From a gamma proteobacterium symbiont of Taylorina sp. (GTDB lineage Bacteria; Pseudomonadota; Gammaproteobacteria; GRL18): a DNA stretch of 64,000 nucleotides. Below are positions 26,686 to 36,135 of the stretch, piece after piece. Made by a program: the position numbers and the translations under genes. The stretch is taken from assembly GCA_025655455.1 (NCBI GenBank), contig JAHXIV010000037.1, forward strand, positions 62,001 to 126,000. The letters are read 5' to 3'. Numbering within the stretch: position 1 is the stretch's first letter; every line of letters begins with the position of its first letter. The notes beneath the pieces were generated by a model, which was given only the letters and a program-made list of their open reading frames with translations, was not told where the DNA came from and searched no databases.

Positions 26686-27540
26686 TCAAAGTGTTATTTG
26701 AATATTATCAATCAGACGTGTCTTACCAAGGTAGGCGGCCAGTAAAATAACCAGGTTATGGTTTTTTTCACCTGCTGGAGAAAGATCAGATGAACATATT
26801 TTTACGTAATCACAGATAAAACCCTGTTTATTTATTTGCAGCTCAGTCTGTTTTTCAAGCATAGAATAGTCTCTTAAGCCATTTATTATTTGATCTGATA
26901 AAATCTGTAGTGTCCGGTAAAGAAATGCTGCCTGCTGTTTTTGCACATTGGATAAATAACCATTACGGGAACTCATTGCCAGACCGCTGGCTTCACGTAC
27001 AATCGGGTGGGCAATAATTTCAACAGGAAAACAGAGATCTCTGACAAATTGACGAATAATCTGTAATTGCTGATAATCTTTCTCGCCAAAAATAGCCTTA
27101 TCCGGCTGCACCATATTGAATAGTTTACTAACAATAGTGGCTACTCCGGTAAAATGACCGGGGCGAGAGACACCGTCCAGAACATCACTCACACCGGGAA
27201 CAATCACCTGAGTCTGATCACGACCATCCAGTTGAGACTCAGGATACATTTCATCCACTGCCGGTACATAAACAATATCACAGGCAACTTGTTTCAGTTT
27301 ATCTATATCAGAGTCCAGGGTTCGAGGGTATTGTCCAAAATCTTCCCCTTCACCAAATTGCATAGGATTTACGAAAATACTACAAATAACGATATCCGTT
27401 TTAGAATGAGCCATTTCAACTAATTGCAAATGACCCTGGTGTAAATTACCCATGGTTGGGACAAGGCCAATAACCTGTCCTGCTTGTTTATAATTGGAAA
27501 CAATTTGTCTTAGTTCAGAAATAGTATGGATAATTTGCAT
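26686..27540 (-). CDS. panC: Pantothenate synthetase
   Basis: 284 residues, normal length. Joins pantoate and beta-alanine with ATP to make pantothenate. The nucleotidyl-transferase signature is seen as VPTMGNLHQGHL (HxGH) near residue 30, and GEKDYQQ and SSRNGYLS carry the KMSKS-equivalent region. It is the last gene of pcnB-folK-panB-panC, 19 bp after panB, so two consecutive steps of pantothenate synthesis are co-expressed. Confidence 0.96.
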   Translation of the reverse strand: MQIIHTISELRQIVSNYKQAGQVIGLVPTMGNLHQGHLQLVEMAHSKTDIVICSIFVNPMQFGEGEDFGQYPRTLDSDIDKLKQVACDIVYVPAVDEMYPESQLDGRDQTQVIVPGVSDVLDGVSRPGHFTGVATIVSKLFNMVQPDKAIFGEKDYQQLQIIRQFVRDLCFPVEIIAHPIVREASGLAMSSRNGYLSNVQKQQAAFLYRTLQILSDQIINGLRDYSMLEKQTELQINKQGFICDYVKICSSDLSPAGEKNHNLVILLAAYLGKTRLIDNIQITL

Positions 27541-27559
27541 TAATTTAACTCACGCAATA

Positions 27560-28357
27560 TTAACTATAACTATGTTCAATGCCAGGAAACTGACCATTTT
27601 TTACCTGCTCAACATAACTTTTAAATGCATCTTGTATAGAATCAGAATCCTTTAGAAAATTTTTCACAAAGCTTGCCGGTGTACCATGAGTCAGACCTAA
27701 CATGTCATAACAAACCAAAACCTGAGCATCACAATTTACACCGGCACCAATGCCGATAACAGGTACATTCACACTACTGGTAACACGTTCCGCTAATTCA
27801 GCAGGAACACATTCTAATAGCAAAATGTCTGCTCCGGCATGCTCCAGGGCAATGGCATCGGATAGAATCTGATCGGCTTCCTGTTTTGTTCTTCCCTGAA
27901 TGCGATAACCACCCATTTTATAAACTGACTGCGGCAGCAGACCAAGATGGGAACAAACTGCAACACCACGCTGAGATAGAAATTCAATTGTTTCCAGCAT
28001 CAATGCCCCGCCTTCAATCTTGACCATATGCGATCCGCCTTCACTCATCAGGCGTGCTGCATTAGCCAGAGTTTGTTCTTTAGTAATATCCGAAGCAAAG
28101 GGTAAATCAGTCATAATCAGAGATTTTTGACAGGGTCTGGCAACATTAGCACTATGATAGACCATTTCATCCATAGATACAGATAAAGTGCTCACCTGTC
28201 CCTTGACAACCATTCCCAGAGAATCACCGACTAAAATCACTTCTACTCCAGCTTCTTCCTGAGCAATAGCAAAACTGGCATCATAAGCTGTCAAACAAGT
28301 GAATTTCTCCCCTGACTGCTTCATTTTTTTTAGTACGGTAGTAGTTATTTTTTGCAT
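27560..28357 (-). CDS. panB: 3-methyl-2-oxobutanoate hydroxymethyltransferase
   Basis: 265 residues from ATG 28357 (MQKITTTVLKKMKQSGEK), which gives the family length; the longer frame to 28435 overlaps folK and is not used. Makes ketopantoate from 2-oxoisovalerate and methylene-tetrahydrofolate. Family motifs: LTAYDASFA, VGDSLGMVVKG with metal-binding Asp, VKIEGG, CSHLGLLPQ and GIGAG near the C-terminus. It lies between folK and panC. Confidence 0.96.
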   Translation of the reverse strand: MQKITTTVLKKMKQSGEKFTCLTAYDASFAIAQEEAGVEVILVGDSLGMVVKGQVSTLSVSMDEMVYHSANVARPCQKSLIMTDLPFASDITKEQTLANAARLMSEGGSHMVKIEGGALMLETIEFLSQRGVAVCSHLGLLPQSVYKMGGYRIQGRTKQEADQILSDAIALEHAGADILLLECVPAELAERVTSSVNVPVIGIGAGVNCDAQVLVCYDMLGLTHGTPASFVKNFLKDSDSIQDAFKSYVEQVKNGQFPGIEHSYS

Positions 28358-28376
28358 TATTTTTACCTGTTTTAAT

Positions 28377-28871
28377 TCAGAGTTCAGAACTCTTCTTTTC
28401 CAACCCATCCCATGAAGTTTTCTCAGCCAGATCACTCAAACAACCTATTCCGGGAATCTCAATAGCCCCTGCAATTTCATACAGTGGATGGATCACAAAA
28501 TTTCGCCGTTTTATCTGCTTATGGGGAATTGTCAACCTGCTGGTTTGAATATGCTCATTAGCGTAAAGTAATATATCCAGATCCAGTGTTCGTGCTCCCC
28601 ATTTTTCCTTTCTTTTCCGCCCCTGAGCTACTTCAATTTCATGCAGTTTCAATAATAACATTTTTGCTGATAACTTTGTCTCCAATTGAGCAACCGCATT
28701 AATATAATCACCTTGCACAACACTTCCTGGCAAGATTAGTGCTTTACTGCGGTACAGAGATGAAACTTTTAATAATTCCAGCTGCTCATCCGTTTTTAGT
28801 CTTTCAAGCGCTGTTCTTAATTGCAGTTCCGGTTGATCCAGATTACTCCCTAAACTGATGTAGCAAATCAT
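28377..28871 (-). CDS. folK: 6-hydroxymethyl-7,8-dihydropterin pyrophosphokinase
   Basis: 164 residues. Transfers pyrophosphate from ATP to the pterin in folate synthesis. Motifs: ISLGSNL near the N-terminus, GRKRKEKWGARTLDLDILLY (ATP and Mg ligands, Asp-x-Asp) and IPHKQIKRRNFVIHPL. Its ATG overlaps the pcnB stop (TAATG), showing translational coupling, as in many gammaproteobacteria. Confidence 0.96.
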   Translation of the reverse strand: MICYISLGSNLDQPELQLRTALERLKTDEQLELLKVSSLYRSKALILPGSVVQGDYINAVAQLETKLSAKMLLLKLHEIEVAQGRKRKEKWGARTLDLDILLYANEHIQTSRLTIPHKQIKRRNFVIHPLYEIAGAIEIPGIGCLSDLAEKTSWDGLEKKSSEL

Positions 28872-30163
28872 TAAGTCATTGAACCTGATGCTTTTTGTCG
28901 TCTATTACGCCGTTTACGTTTTTTTGTTCCCCGCACAGCCAGTTCTCCACACATTTCCTCCTGTTCAGACAATGTTTTAGTCTGTATCTGCGTCCACCAG
29001 TCACACAATGGTTCCAGGTCGGATTCTCCCACAGAATGCCGTAGTAATAAGAAATCATAAGCTGCTCTGAAACGTTTATTGCTCAGTGTCCGCAAGGCTC
29101 TTTTTTGTGTTGGATGTTGTAATTGCGGCTGCATATGCCATATTTCTTTTATCATCAGACTAAAACGTTTCGGGATAGAAAGATGAGCCTGTTGACGGAT
29201 AATAACTTCACGGCTTGCATTGAGTAATGCTTCCATTTCATGCTGTTCCTGTGCCAGAAACTGCTGTTTAAATTCCTGCATGGGACGCCACAGCAATACT
29301 GATAAAAAAAATGCCGGATTAACCGACTTACCAGTGGCAATGCGTTTATCAGTATTGCTTAATGCCTGTTCTATCATTGTTAAAGACTGTACATGACTTT
29401 TCTCCGTCATGGGAAACAATAGCTGAAACAACTGATACTCCCTGAGTAAGTGAAGACATCTTAAACCATAACCACCCTGAAACAGTTTAATTGTTTCATC
29501 AAAAAGTCGTGCCAGAGGAATATTTTCAAGCAGGTCTGCCATCTCAAAAATAAGCTGATGTGCAGTTTTTTCAATTTTAAAGTTAAGTTTTGCAGCAAAA
29601 CGAACCGCTCTGAGCATTCTGACCGGATCTTCACGATAGCGGACTTCAGTATCTCCAATCATTCTTAATATTTTATGCTTCAGATCACTCATACCACCGG
29701 TAAAATCAATAATTGAATTGTCCTGAATATTATAATACAAAGCATTGACTGTAAAATCACGACGTATTGCATCTTCTTCAAGATTGCCGAAGACATTATC
29801 CCGAATAATGCGGCCTTCATTATTTTTACCGGCATGTTGAGAATGTTCACCTTCATGCGGTCCCCTGAAAGTAGCCACTTCAATCACATCTCTGCCATAA
29901 AGAATATGTGCCAGACGAAAACGACGACCAATCAGACGGCAATTTCTAAATAAACGTTTTACTTCTTCTGGCTTTGCACTAGTCGCCACATCAAAATCTT
30001 TAGGTTTTTCACCCAGCAGCAGATCTCTGACTCCCCCACCAACCAGATAGGCTTCATAACCTGCCTCATTAAGACGGGATAACACTTTTAATGCATTATG
30101 ACTAATCGCATCGCTATTAATCTGATGTTTTGCCTGTAAAATAATTTTTTTATGTATTTTCAT
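28871..30163 (-). CDS. pcnB: Poly(A) polymerase I
   Basis: 430 residues. Adds 3' poly(A) tails that promote RNA decay. The nucleotidyltransferase core shows VGGGVRDLLLGEKPKDFDVAT with the two catalytic Asp, followed by RFRLAHI and RRDFTVNALYY, which distinguish the class II tRNA-CCA/PAP family. The basic C-terminus (RGTKKRKRRNRRQ) is typical of PcnB rather than of CCA-adding enzyme. First gene of the folK-panB-panC series. Confidence 0.93.
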   Translation of the reverse strand: MKIHKKIILQAKHQINSDAISHNALKVLSRLNEAGYEAYLVGGGVRDLLLGEKPKDFDVATSAKPEEVKRLFRNCRLIGRRFRLAHILYGRDVIEVATFRGPHEGEHSQHAGKNNEGRIIRDNVFGNLEEDAIRRDFTVNALYYNIQDNSIIDFTGGMSDLKHKILRMIGDTEVRYREDPVRMLRAVRFAAKLNFKIEKTAHQLIFEMADLLENIPLARLFDETIKLFQGGYGLRCLHLLREYQLFQLLFPMTEKSHVQSLTMIEQALSNTDKRIATGKSVNPAFFLSVLLWRPMQEFKQQFLAQEQHEMEALLNASREVIIRQQAHLSIPKRFSLMIKEIWHMQPQLQHPTQKRALRTLSNKRFRAAYDFLLLRHSVGESDLEPLCDWWTQIQTKTLSEQEEMCGELAVRGTKKRKRRNRRQKASGSMT

Positions 30164-30196
30164 TCTCCAGTTAATATCCCTATAATAGTATTCATA

Positions 30197-30763
30197 TTAA
30201 TAATATGTACCATCGACTGTTCCCTTGCCATATTTTATATTTTGTATAATCTCATTACGCTTCAGGCTTTTTCCATTAAAACTACAAAAATAATTTTTAA
30301 TAAAAATAGAGCCATAACCATTTGCTCCACTTGAAGTTACCTGCTTCCAATTCGGGGCATTACGTCCTACAAATTTTTTCCGACCATTCATATCGGTTAT
30401 TCCATAAGCATAGGTTTTTATCTGCTTATGGTTACAGCGAATACCTTCATACAGGACGTTATCCGCCCCCGAAGAGGATCGAATCACCAGACTATAACGC
30501 ACTACACCATCAGTACCCAGCTGAAGATTTTTTGTATCAATCAGGTATTGATAATTCTGATAAGCGGCAGGTCCTGAGACTTCAACCAGATCAAGATTTT
30601 TTGGATAATCAGGCATTTGACTATCACCTTCTTTCCAGACATATTCTTCCACATCATTTTCCTGAAATTCATGTTCCTGCAGATCTTCCCATATATCAGC
30701 AAAAGTCAGAGTATTTATTAATAAAAAGAACAATGTTAATAAAACGTGCGTAAAGTATTTCAT
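30197..30763 (-). CDS. CNP1-like family secreted protein
   Basis: 188 residues: signal peptide 1-22 (ending LTFADIWED), then a domain of the CNP1-like family, with VWKEGDSQMPDYPKNLDLVEV, LQLGTDGVVRYSLVIRSSSGADNVLYEGIRC and ITDMNGRKKFV. Members are small periplasmic proteins of unknown role in beta- and gammaproteobacteria. It is divergent from xseB with a 99-bp shared upstream region, and pcnB follows 33 bp after its stop. Confidence 0.75.
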   Translation of the reverse strand: MKYFTHVLLTLFFLLINTLTFADIWEDLQEHEFQENDVEEYVWKEGDSQMPDYPKNLDLVEVSGPAAYQNYQYLIDTKNLQLGTDGVVRYSLVIRSSSGADNVLYEGIRCNHKQIKTYAYGITDMNGRKKFVGRNAPNWKQVTSSGANGYGSIFIKNYFCSFNGKSLKRNEIIQNIKYGKGTVDGTYY

Positions 30764-30862
30764 AATAAACCTGATTGTTTTATATTATTTTTAGTAATTA
30801 TCTTTACCAATTTCTTATCCGGGCTTACAATTGTAACATCTTAATCAACAACATGAAGAATT

Positions 30863-31174
30863 ATGACCAACAAAATATCAACGGCAAAGAAAAATGTCCC
30901 GTCTAACATCCAATCATCCACAGCAGAAAATGTTGATGAACACTCTGATTTTAGTTCAGGTTTTGATTTTGAAACATCGTTTAATGAATTAGAAAAAATT
31001 GTTGATAAACTTGAAAATGGTCAGCTAAGTTTAGAACAATCTTTAGATAATTTTGAACGGGGTATTCATTTAACACAGTCTTGCCAGAATGCACTCAGCA
31101 ACGCCCAGCAAAAAGTACAGATTTTACTGGAAAAAAATGATCAGGCATCTTTGAAAGATTATGAACGACAGTAA
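30863..31174 (+). CDS. xseB: Exodeoxyribonuclease VII small subunit
   Basis: 103 residues. The conserved small-subunit domain is at about 36-90 (FETSFNELEKIVDKLENGQLSLEQSL, FERG). A Ser-rich N-terminal extension of about 33 residues is not usual; family members are mostly 70-85 residues. It overlaps ispA by 14 bp, the same order as in Escherichia coli (xseB-ispA-dxs). Confidence 0.92.
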   Translation: MTNKISTAKKNVPSNIQSSTAENVDEHSDFSSGFDFETSFNELEKIVDKLENGQLSLEQSLDNFERGIHLTQSCQNALSNAQQKVQILLEKNDQASLKDYERQ

Positions 31175-32075
31175 GCTTCCTTTAACCCCTCCACTCACAG
31201 AATTAATGCAGGATTATCGTCAGAAAGTAGATAAAGCTCTGGATCAAGTCCTTAAAAACACATCCAATATTGCAGTTGAACTACATCAGGCTATGCGCTA
31301 TAGCACATTTAATGGTGGAAAAAGGATCCGCCCGTTACTCGTTTATCTCACCGGCAAGGCGCTGAATTGCCCTGCTGAGCATCTTGACGCTCCAGCCTGT
31401 GCGGTTGAATTAATCCATTGTTATTCACTGGTACATGATGATATGCCGGCAATGGATGATGATGATCTGCGCCGTGGTAAAGCAACTTGTCATAAACAAT
31501 TTTCAGAAGCCATTGCATTATTAGCCGGGGATGCTTTACAAACACTGGCTTTTGAAACTCTGACTCATAATAATCATCTGCAGGATTCACAAATTCTGCA
31601 GATGATCAGAGCATTGACTCAGGCCAGTGGTGCTGCAGGAATGGCAGGAGGTCAGGCCATTGACCTGGCCGCCACAGGTTCACAGGTGATGTCTTTAGAT
31701 AACTTAAAAATTATGCACGAGCATAAAACCGGAGATCTCATACGAGCCAGTGTTCAATTAGGTGCTCTGAGTCTTATTAATATTGACAAAAACAAGCTCA
31801 GCGCACTGGATCATTACGCTAAAAACATTGGTCTCTCATTTCAAATCAAAGATGACATTCTGGATATTGAGTCTGATACTGAGACTTTAGGCAAGCAGCA
31901 AGGTGCTGATATTGAACTGAATAAAGTGACCTATCCTTCTCTTTTAGGTCTTGATGGTGCAAAAAAAATGGCACAGGAGTGTCATCAGAAAGCGCTACAG
32001 AGCCTGAAAAATTTTGATCACAATGCCGATCCCCTACGCAGCTTATCCGAATATATCATTACACGTCAGCATTAA
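31161..32075 (+). CDS. ispA: (2E,6E)-farnesyl diphosphate synthase
   Basis: 304 residues. Makes farnesyl diphosphate from IPP and DMAPP. First aspartate-rich motif DDMPAMDDDDLRRG, second motif DDILD, and the GGKRIRP substrate site are present. The residues two positions before the first Asp motif are small-chain determinants typical of short-chain synthases. Co-transcribed with xseB; dxs follows after 162 bp holding a hairpin repeat. Confidence 0.95.
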   Translation: MNDSKLPLTPPLTELMQDYRQKVDKALDQVLKNTSNIAVELHQAMRYSTFNGGKRIRPLLVYLTGKALNCPAEHLDAPACAVELIHCYSLVHDDMPAMDDDDLRRGKATCHKQFSEAIALLAGDALQTLAFETLTHNNHLQDSQILQMIRALTQASGAAGMAGGQAIDLAATGSQVMSLDNLKIMHEHKTGDLIRASVQLGALSLINIDKNKLSALDHYAKNIGLSFQIKDDILDIESDTETLGKQQGADIELNKVTYPSLLGLDGAKKMAQECHQKALQSLKNFDHNADPLRSLSEYIITRQH

Positions 32076-32106
32076 TTTAGGGTATAATCCCGGGTCAACA
32101 AAATAA

Positions 32107-32200
32107 ACTCTTGAGTAACAAAAAATCAGCACAAATTATTTTAAGTCTTTTTTTATGTTACTGAAAATAATTCATGCCAATTTTTTTGGCTGTGGGCACT
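32107..32200 (-). repeat. 90-bp hairpin repeat, copy 1 (upstream of dxs)
   Basis: Inverted relative to the two tandem copies at 34291-34470. Starts ACTCTTGAGTAACAAAAAAT and ends with TTTGGCTGTGGGCACT. Its two halves (CAGCACAAATTATTTTAAG and the reverse complement of GAAAATAATTCATGCCAA) form an imperfect stem. It occupies most of the ispA-dxs gap. Confidence 0.85.
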
Positions 32201-32237
32201 TTCAACCGTCTTCTTTCAAATAATAGATCAGATTTTT

Positions 32238-34169
32238 ATGACAGAACTTTTGCATTATCCATTTTTGGCGGCCATTGAGTCTCCTGATAATCTAAAAGAT
32301 CTGAAGACTGATCAACTTATCTTACTGGCAGCTGAGCTGAGATCCTTTTTATTGGAGAGTCTGGACAAAACGGGGGGACATCTTTCTTCCGGTTTAGGCA
32401 CAGTCGAACTCACCATCGCCTTACATAAAATATTCAATGCTCCGCAGGATAATATTATCTGGGATGTGGGTCATCAGGCTTATCCTCATAAAATATTAAC
32501 CGGTCGTGCCCGACAAATGGATACAATACGCATCAAAAACGGCCTTTCCGGTTTTCCTAAACGCAGTGAAAGTCCTTATGATGCTTTCGGTGTCGGCCAC
32601 TCAAGTACTTCCATCGGTGCTGCATTAGGTATGGCTATTGCGGAGAAAAATGAAAGAACCGAAACAGAAACACATCCACCGGCTAAATCTATTGCTATTA
32701 TTGGTGATGGTGCAATGACCGCAGGTATGGCTTTTGAGGCCTTAAATCACGCCGGTGATTTAGATTCTGATTTACTGGTCATACTCAATGATAATGATAT
32801 GTCCATTTCACCCAATGTTGGTGGTTTATCCAATTATTTTGCCAAGGTATTATCCGGTAAGTTCTATACAACAGTTAAATCCAACTCCAAAAAAGTACTG
32901 GGCTCTATGCCTTCAGTATGGGAACTGGCACGCCGTGCAGAAGAGCATATGAAAGGTATGGTAGTGCCCGGCACCTTATTTGAGGAGTTGGGCTTTAATT
33001 ATATTGGTCCCATTGATGGTCATAATATTCCAGCATTGCTAACCACATTAGATAATATAAAACATTTATCCGGCCCACAGTTCTTACACATTGTGACACA
33101 AAAAGGCAAAGGATTTCCTGCAGCAGAAATAGACCCGACACAATACCATGCTGTGCAGGCAGGCTTTCTCAGCAAACTCAAACATGATGAAAATAGTAAA
33201 CCTGCTAATGGTAATCATTGTTTAACTTATACTCAGGTCTTTAGTCAGTGGGTAGTCGATGCAGCGGGGAAAAATACGCGATTAGTTGCAATAACACCAG
33301 CAATGCGCGAAGGTTCCGGGCTAGTGGAATTCTCAAAACAGTTTAGTTCACGTTATTATGATGTCGGCATTGCTGAACAGCATAGTGTCACACTAGCAGC
33401 CGGAATGGCCTGTAAGGGATTAAAACCGGTCGTTGCTATTTATTCATCTTTCCTGCAGCGAGCTTATGATCAATTGGTTCATGATGTTGCGCTACAGAAT
33501 TTACCGGTGTTATTTGCTATTGATCGGGGCGGCCTTGTCGGTGCTGATGGTGCAACCCACAGCGGTAGTTTTGATTTAAGCTTTATGCGCTGTATTCCTA
33601 ATATGACTATTATGGCACCGGCAGATGAAAATGAATGTTATCATATGCTGGATTTTGGTTTTTCTTTAAATTCTCCTGCTGCTGTTCGTTATCCCAGAGG
33701 CAAAGGCCCGGGAAAAACTATTGACAGACAGGCAAATAATATTGAGCTTGCTAAAAGTGAAATGTCTTTTGATAATAAAAATAACAGTGCAAAAACCAGT
33801 ATCACTATCTTAAATTTCGGTAGTCTGTTAAATGAAGCACTACCGGCAGCAAAAACATTCACAGAGAGATGTCATATTAAAGTCATTAATATGCGTTTTA
33901 TCAAACCTCTGGATACCCGTGTAATCCTGCAGGAAGCTCAAAGCTGCCAACTACTGATAACGCTTGAAGATAATGCCATTATGGGTGGTGCTGGTAGTGC
34001 TGTTAATGAGTTTTTGAGCAGTCAGTATTCTAAGTGCCGTTGTATTAATTTAGGTCTGCCTGATATTTTTCCGGAACATGCGAGTCAAAATGAGCTTTAT
34101 CATGACTATGGTCTTGACTCTGAGGGTCTGATTAATACCATTAACAAAGCATTGGATACGGCTGAATAA
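32238..34169 (+). CDS. dxs: 1-deoxy-D-xylulose-5-phosphate synthase
   Basis: 643 residues. Thiamine-diphosphate enzyme joining pyruvate and glyceraldehyde 3-phosphate, first step of the MEP isoprenoid route. Seen: WDVGHQAYPHKILTGR, GVGHSSTSIGAALGMA, the ThDP/Mg motif GDGAMTAGMAFEALNHAG...ILNDNDMSIS, and FAIDRGGLVGADGATH with RYPRG in the C-terminal part. ispD and ispF of the same pathway are at 50-52 kb. The gene is bracketed by oppositely oriented copies of a 90-bp hairpin repeat. Confidence 0.96.
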   Translation: MTELLHYPFLAAIESPDNLKDLKTDQLILLAAELRSFLLESLDKTGGHLSSGLGTVELTIALHKIFNAPQDNIIWDVGHQAYPHKILTGRARQMDTIRIKNGLSGFPKRSESPYDAFGVGHSSTSIGAALGMAIAEKNERTETETHPPAKSIAIIGDGAMTAGMAFEALNHAGDLDSDLLVILNDNDMSISPNVGGLSNYFAKVLSGKFYTTVKSNSKKVLGSMPSVWELARRAEEHMKGMVVPGTLFEELGFNYIGPIDGHNIPALLTTLDNIKHLSGPQFLHIVTQKGKGFPAAEIDPTQYHAVQAGFLSKLKHDENSKPANGNHCLTYTQVFSQWVVDAAGKNTRLVAITPAMREGSGLVEFSKQFSSRYYDVGIAEQHSVTLAAGMACKGLKPVVAIYSSFLQRAYDQLVHDVALQNLPVLFAIDRGGLVGADGATHSGSFDLSFMRCIPNMTIMAPADENECYHMLDFGFSLNSPAAVRYPRGKGPGKTIDRQANNIELAKSEMSFDNKNNSAKTSITILNFGSLLNEALPAAKTFTERCHIKVINMRFIKPLDTRVILQEAQSCQLLITLEDNAIMGGAGSAVNEFLSSQYSKCRCINLGLPDIFPEHASQNELYHDYGLDSEGLINTINKALDTAE

Positions 34170-34210
34170 CAACTTATTCACTTACTCTACTGAAGTTTCC
34201 AAGAAATTAA

Positions 34211-34290
34211 GAGCCTTCAGCCAACATGAATTTGACCACCATCATTTGTAGTAACATAAAATTTCTATAAATGATGGAGGATAAATTTTT
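34211..34290 (+). repeat. AGCCTTCAGCC-type hairpin repeat, full copy
   Basis: About 80 bp beginning GAGCCTTCAGCCAACATGAA. It contains a stem CCATCATTTGTAG/CTATAAATGATGG. The same arrangement (word, then hairpin with CATCATTTGTAG/CTACGAATGATG) is found at 56009-56090. It lies 40 bp after dxs and may act as a transcription end or mRNA stabiliser. Confidence 0.7.
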
Positions 34291-34483
34291 GTTACTCAAG
34301 AGTGCCCACAGCCAAAAAAATTGGCACGAATTATTTTAAGTAATATAAAAATAGCTTTAAATCATTTGTGTCAATTTTTTGTTACTCAAGAGTGCCCACA
34401 GCCAAAAAAATTGGCACGAATTATTTTAAGTAACATAAAAATGGCTTTAAATCATTTGTGTCAATTTTTTGTTACTCAAGAGT
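34291..34483 (+). repeat. 90-bp hairpin repeat, two tandem copies plus stub
   Basis: Exact 90-bp period: copies at 34291-34380 and 34381-34470, differing at about two bases, and a 13-base stub at 34471-34483. Each holds TTGGCACGAATTATTTTAAG and, 15 bp on, the near reverse complement CTTTAAATCATTTGTGTCAA, giving a long hairpin. Unit ends GTTACTCAAGAGT are themselves shared by all copies. Confidence 0.92.
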
Positions 34484-34897
34484 TATAAACTATAATCGTT
34501 TTTAAAGGAATATAAAACAGGAAAGCTAAAGGCAAATATAAGAGGAATAAATCATTAGCACTTAATCCACAGAAGTTGTGTATAACTTTGTTAGTAAGTT
34601 TAAATAACTATTTCAGAATAGTGATATTATTCAGTTTCATCTTATTTGTTTAAATATTATACAACTAAATTTTTTAAAACTAAATTATGTTTTAATTCAA
34701 TGGGTTAATATTTTTATAAGAAATTCCTATTGACAAAAATATTATAGAATCAATCCTCTAATATTCACTTGAGCAATACAATTTTCTACAAGTGGATAAA
34801 TCAACGACTTAATTACATATTGTAATATTCAATTTAGAACTTCACCGTAACTAATATCGCAGATTTACATACAAAATAATGATAATTGATTTGAAAA
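34484..34897. other. AT-rich intergenic region
   Basis: About 410 bp without a plausible gene, downstream of both dxs (plus) and the exosortase H-associated gene (minus). No distinct terminator or RNA gene was recognised. Confidence 0.4.
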
Positions 34898-35476
34898 TTA
34901 GTCAGAGCTATGAGTCAGTTTTTTAAAAAAATCCGGCATTAATATAATCCAGAGGATTATTGGAATTAAGGTTGGAAAGAGTAAAAAGCCTAACTGAGAA
35001 CCTAAAGAGACGAATCCCCTGGCAAAAATATCATAGTTAAAATAAGGTGCGTAGGCACCCTGGAATTCGAATAAAAGGTGTCTGGTAATATCAAAGCAAA
35101 GACTCCAGGTTTGAGCTAGCAGCAAAACAAAAAAAGCAATCATTATAGACCAGACTTTGTCTTGCCATAATCCTTTTGAAGAAACTATTAGAGCAATGAA
35201 CAATGGCAATCCATAACTATATTTCAGAGGGTTAATATCAAAGGCAAGACGTGACTGCGGCTGACCTGAAATAGAAAAATTAGTGACAATTTCTAATATT
35301 TCGTTATTAGCAGAGACGGTTCTAATAAATTTTGGATAAAAATTTATTAGAACCGGCTCCACAAGCAATGACAATAAAATATTATATAATGGTATTATCC
35401 AGTATAGGAGAACTAACAACAGGAAAAATAAAACTATCACCTGTAGGATAAAAAAGAGTAATCTTTTATCAGACAT
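34898..35476 (-). CDS. Exosortase H-associated membrane protein
   Basis: 192 residues with about four membrane segments (9-35, 90-112, 114-130, 160-185). It overlaps the exosortase H gene by 8 bp and follows it directly. That is the place of the xrtH-associated membrane protein family, and the size and hydrophobic pattern agree. The role is not established; it may help in processing or delivery of IPTL-CTERM proteins. The assignment leans on context. Confidence 0.65.
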   Translation of the reverse strand: MSDKRLLFFILQVIVLFFLLLVLLYWIIPLYNILLSLLVEPVLINFYPKFIRTVSANNEILEIVTNFSISGQPQSRLAFDINPLKYSYGLPLFIALIVSSKGLWQDKVWSIMIAFFVLLLAQTWSLCFDITRHLLFEFQGAYAPYFNYDIFARGFVSLGSQLGFLLFPTLIPIILWIILMPDFFKKLTHSSD

Positions 35477-35978
35477 GTTCAGAGACCATTTTTCTTCCCG
35501 TCATTCTAATCCAGATTATAAACACCAGAAGAACATCCAGCATGATCAGTGCCTGCCAGACATATTGATGTGCCCATTCGAAAACCATCTGGTTCCACTG
35601 CCCAAGATAAAATAAGCTGATTATCCGTATCACATTAAGAAATTGAATGGCCAGAAACCCGAAAGCAATTCCGTTAATTTTTGCTTTGATTGACGCAGGA
35701 TATGCAACTATAGCAGCAATAAGAACAATAATGGCTTCAATACCATTACATCCCGGCTGGATAGAAACAGCAAAACCGCTTTGAATATCACGTAAAACAA
35801 CCCCCTGAGCTATGGTATTAGTATCAAATAGCTGTACAAGAAAAGCACTCAACTCTGCTAAGAATTGAGTCCATGGAATGATAATATTTTGCTGTGTAAT
35901 GGATAAAAGTTCAGCAAGAAAAAGAATAAGCAGTAGACTAATAAATTTTGGGAAATAATAGTTCGATGATTTCATCAC
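35469..35978 (-). CDS. xrtH: Exosortase H
   Basis: 169 residues, the short size typical of XrtH (most exosortases are longer). The catalytic triad expected for exosortases is visible: Cys77 in PGCNGIEA, Arg118 in NVIRI and His137 in EWAHQYVWQ, set between transmembrane helices. Such enzymes cleave and anchor surface proteins with an IPTLxxWG-CTERM tail. No complete protein in this window ends with such a tail, so targets must lie elsewhere or in the truncated gene at 1-422. Confidence 0.82.
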   Translation of the reverse strand: MMKSSNYYFPKFISLLLILFLAELLSITQQNIIIPWTQFLAELSAFLVQLFDTNTIAQGVVLRDIQSGFAVSIQPGCNGIEAIIVLIAAIVAYPASIKAKINGIAFGFLAIQFLNVIRIISLFYLGQWNQMVFEWAHQYVWQALIMLDVLLVFIIWIRMTGRKMVSEHV

Positions 35979-36135
35979 TAAATAATTTCTCTATTTGTAT
36001 TGTTATAATCAGCAAGACCGCAATGATTATTAGTTAATAGATAGTATCACTATATCTGAAAATAACATATCACTTGAATTAACTTCAATTGCTTTTATAA
36101 TAAAACGTTATATAGAAATAGTAACAAAATATCAA

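Noticed and set aside
28358-28435. Longer N-terminus for PanB
   Set aside because: The added 26 residues overlap folK and are absent from the family pattern. ATG 28357 gives a normal PanB.
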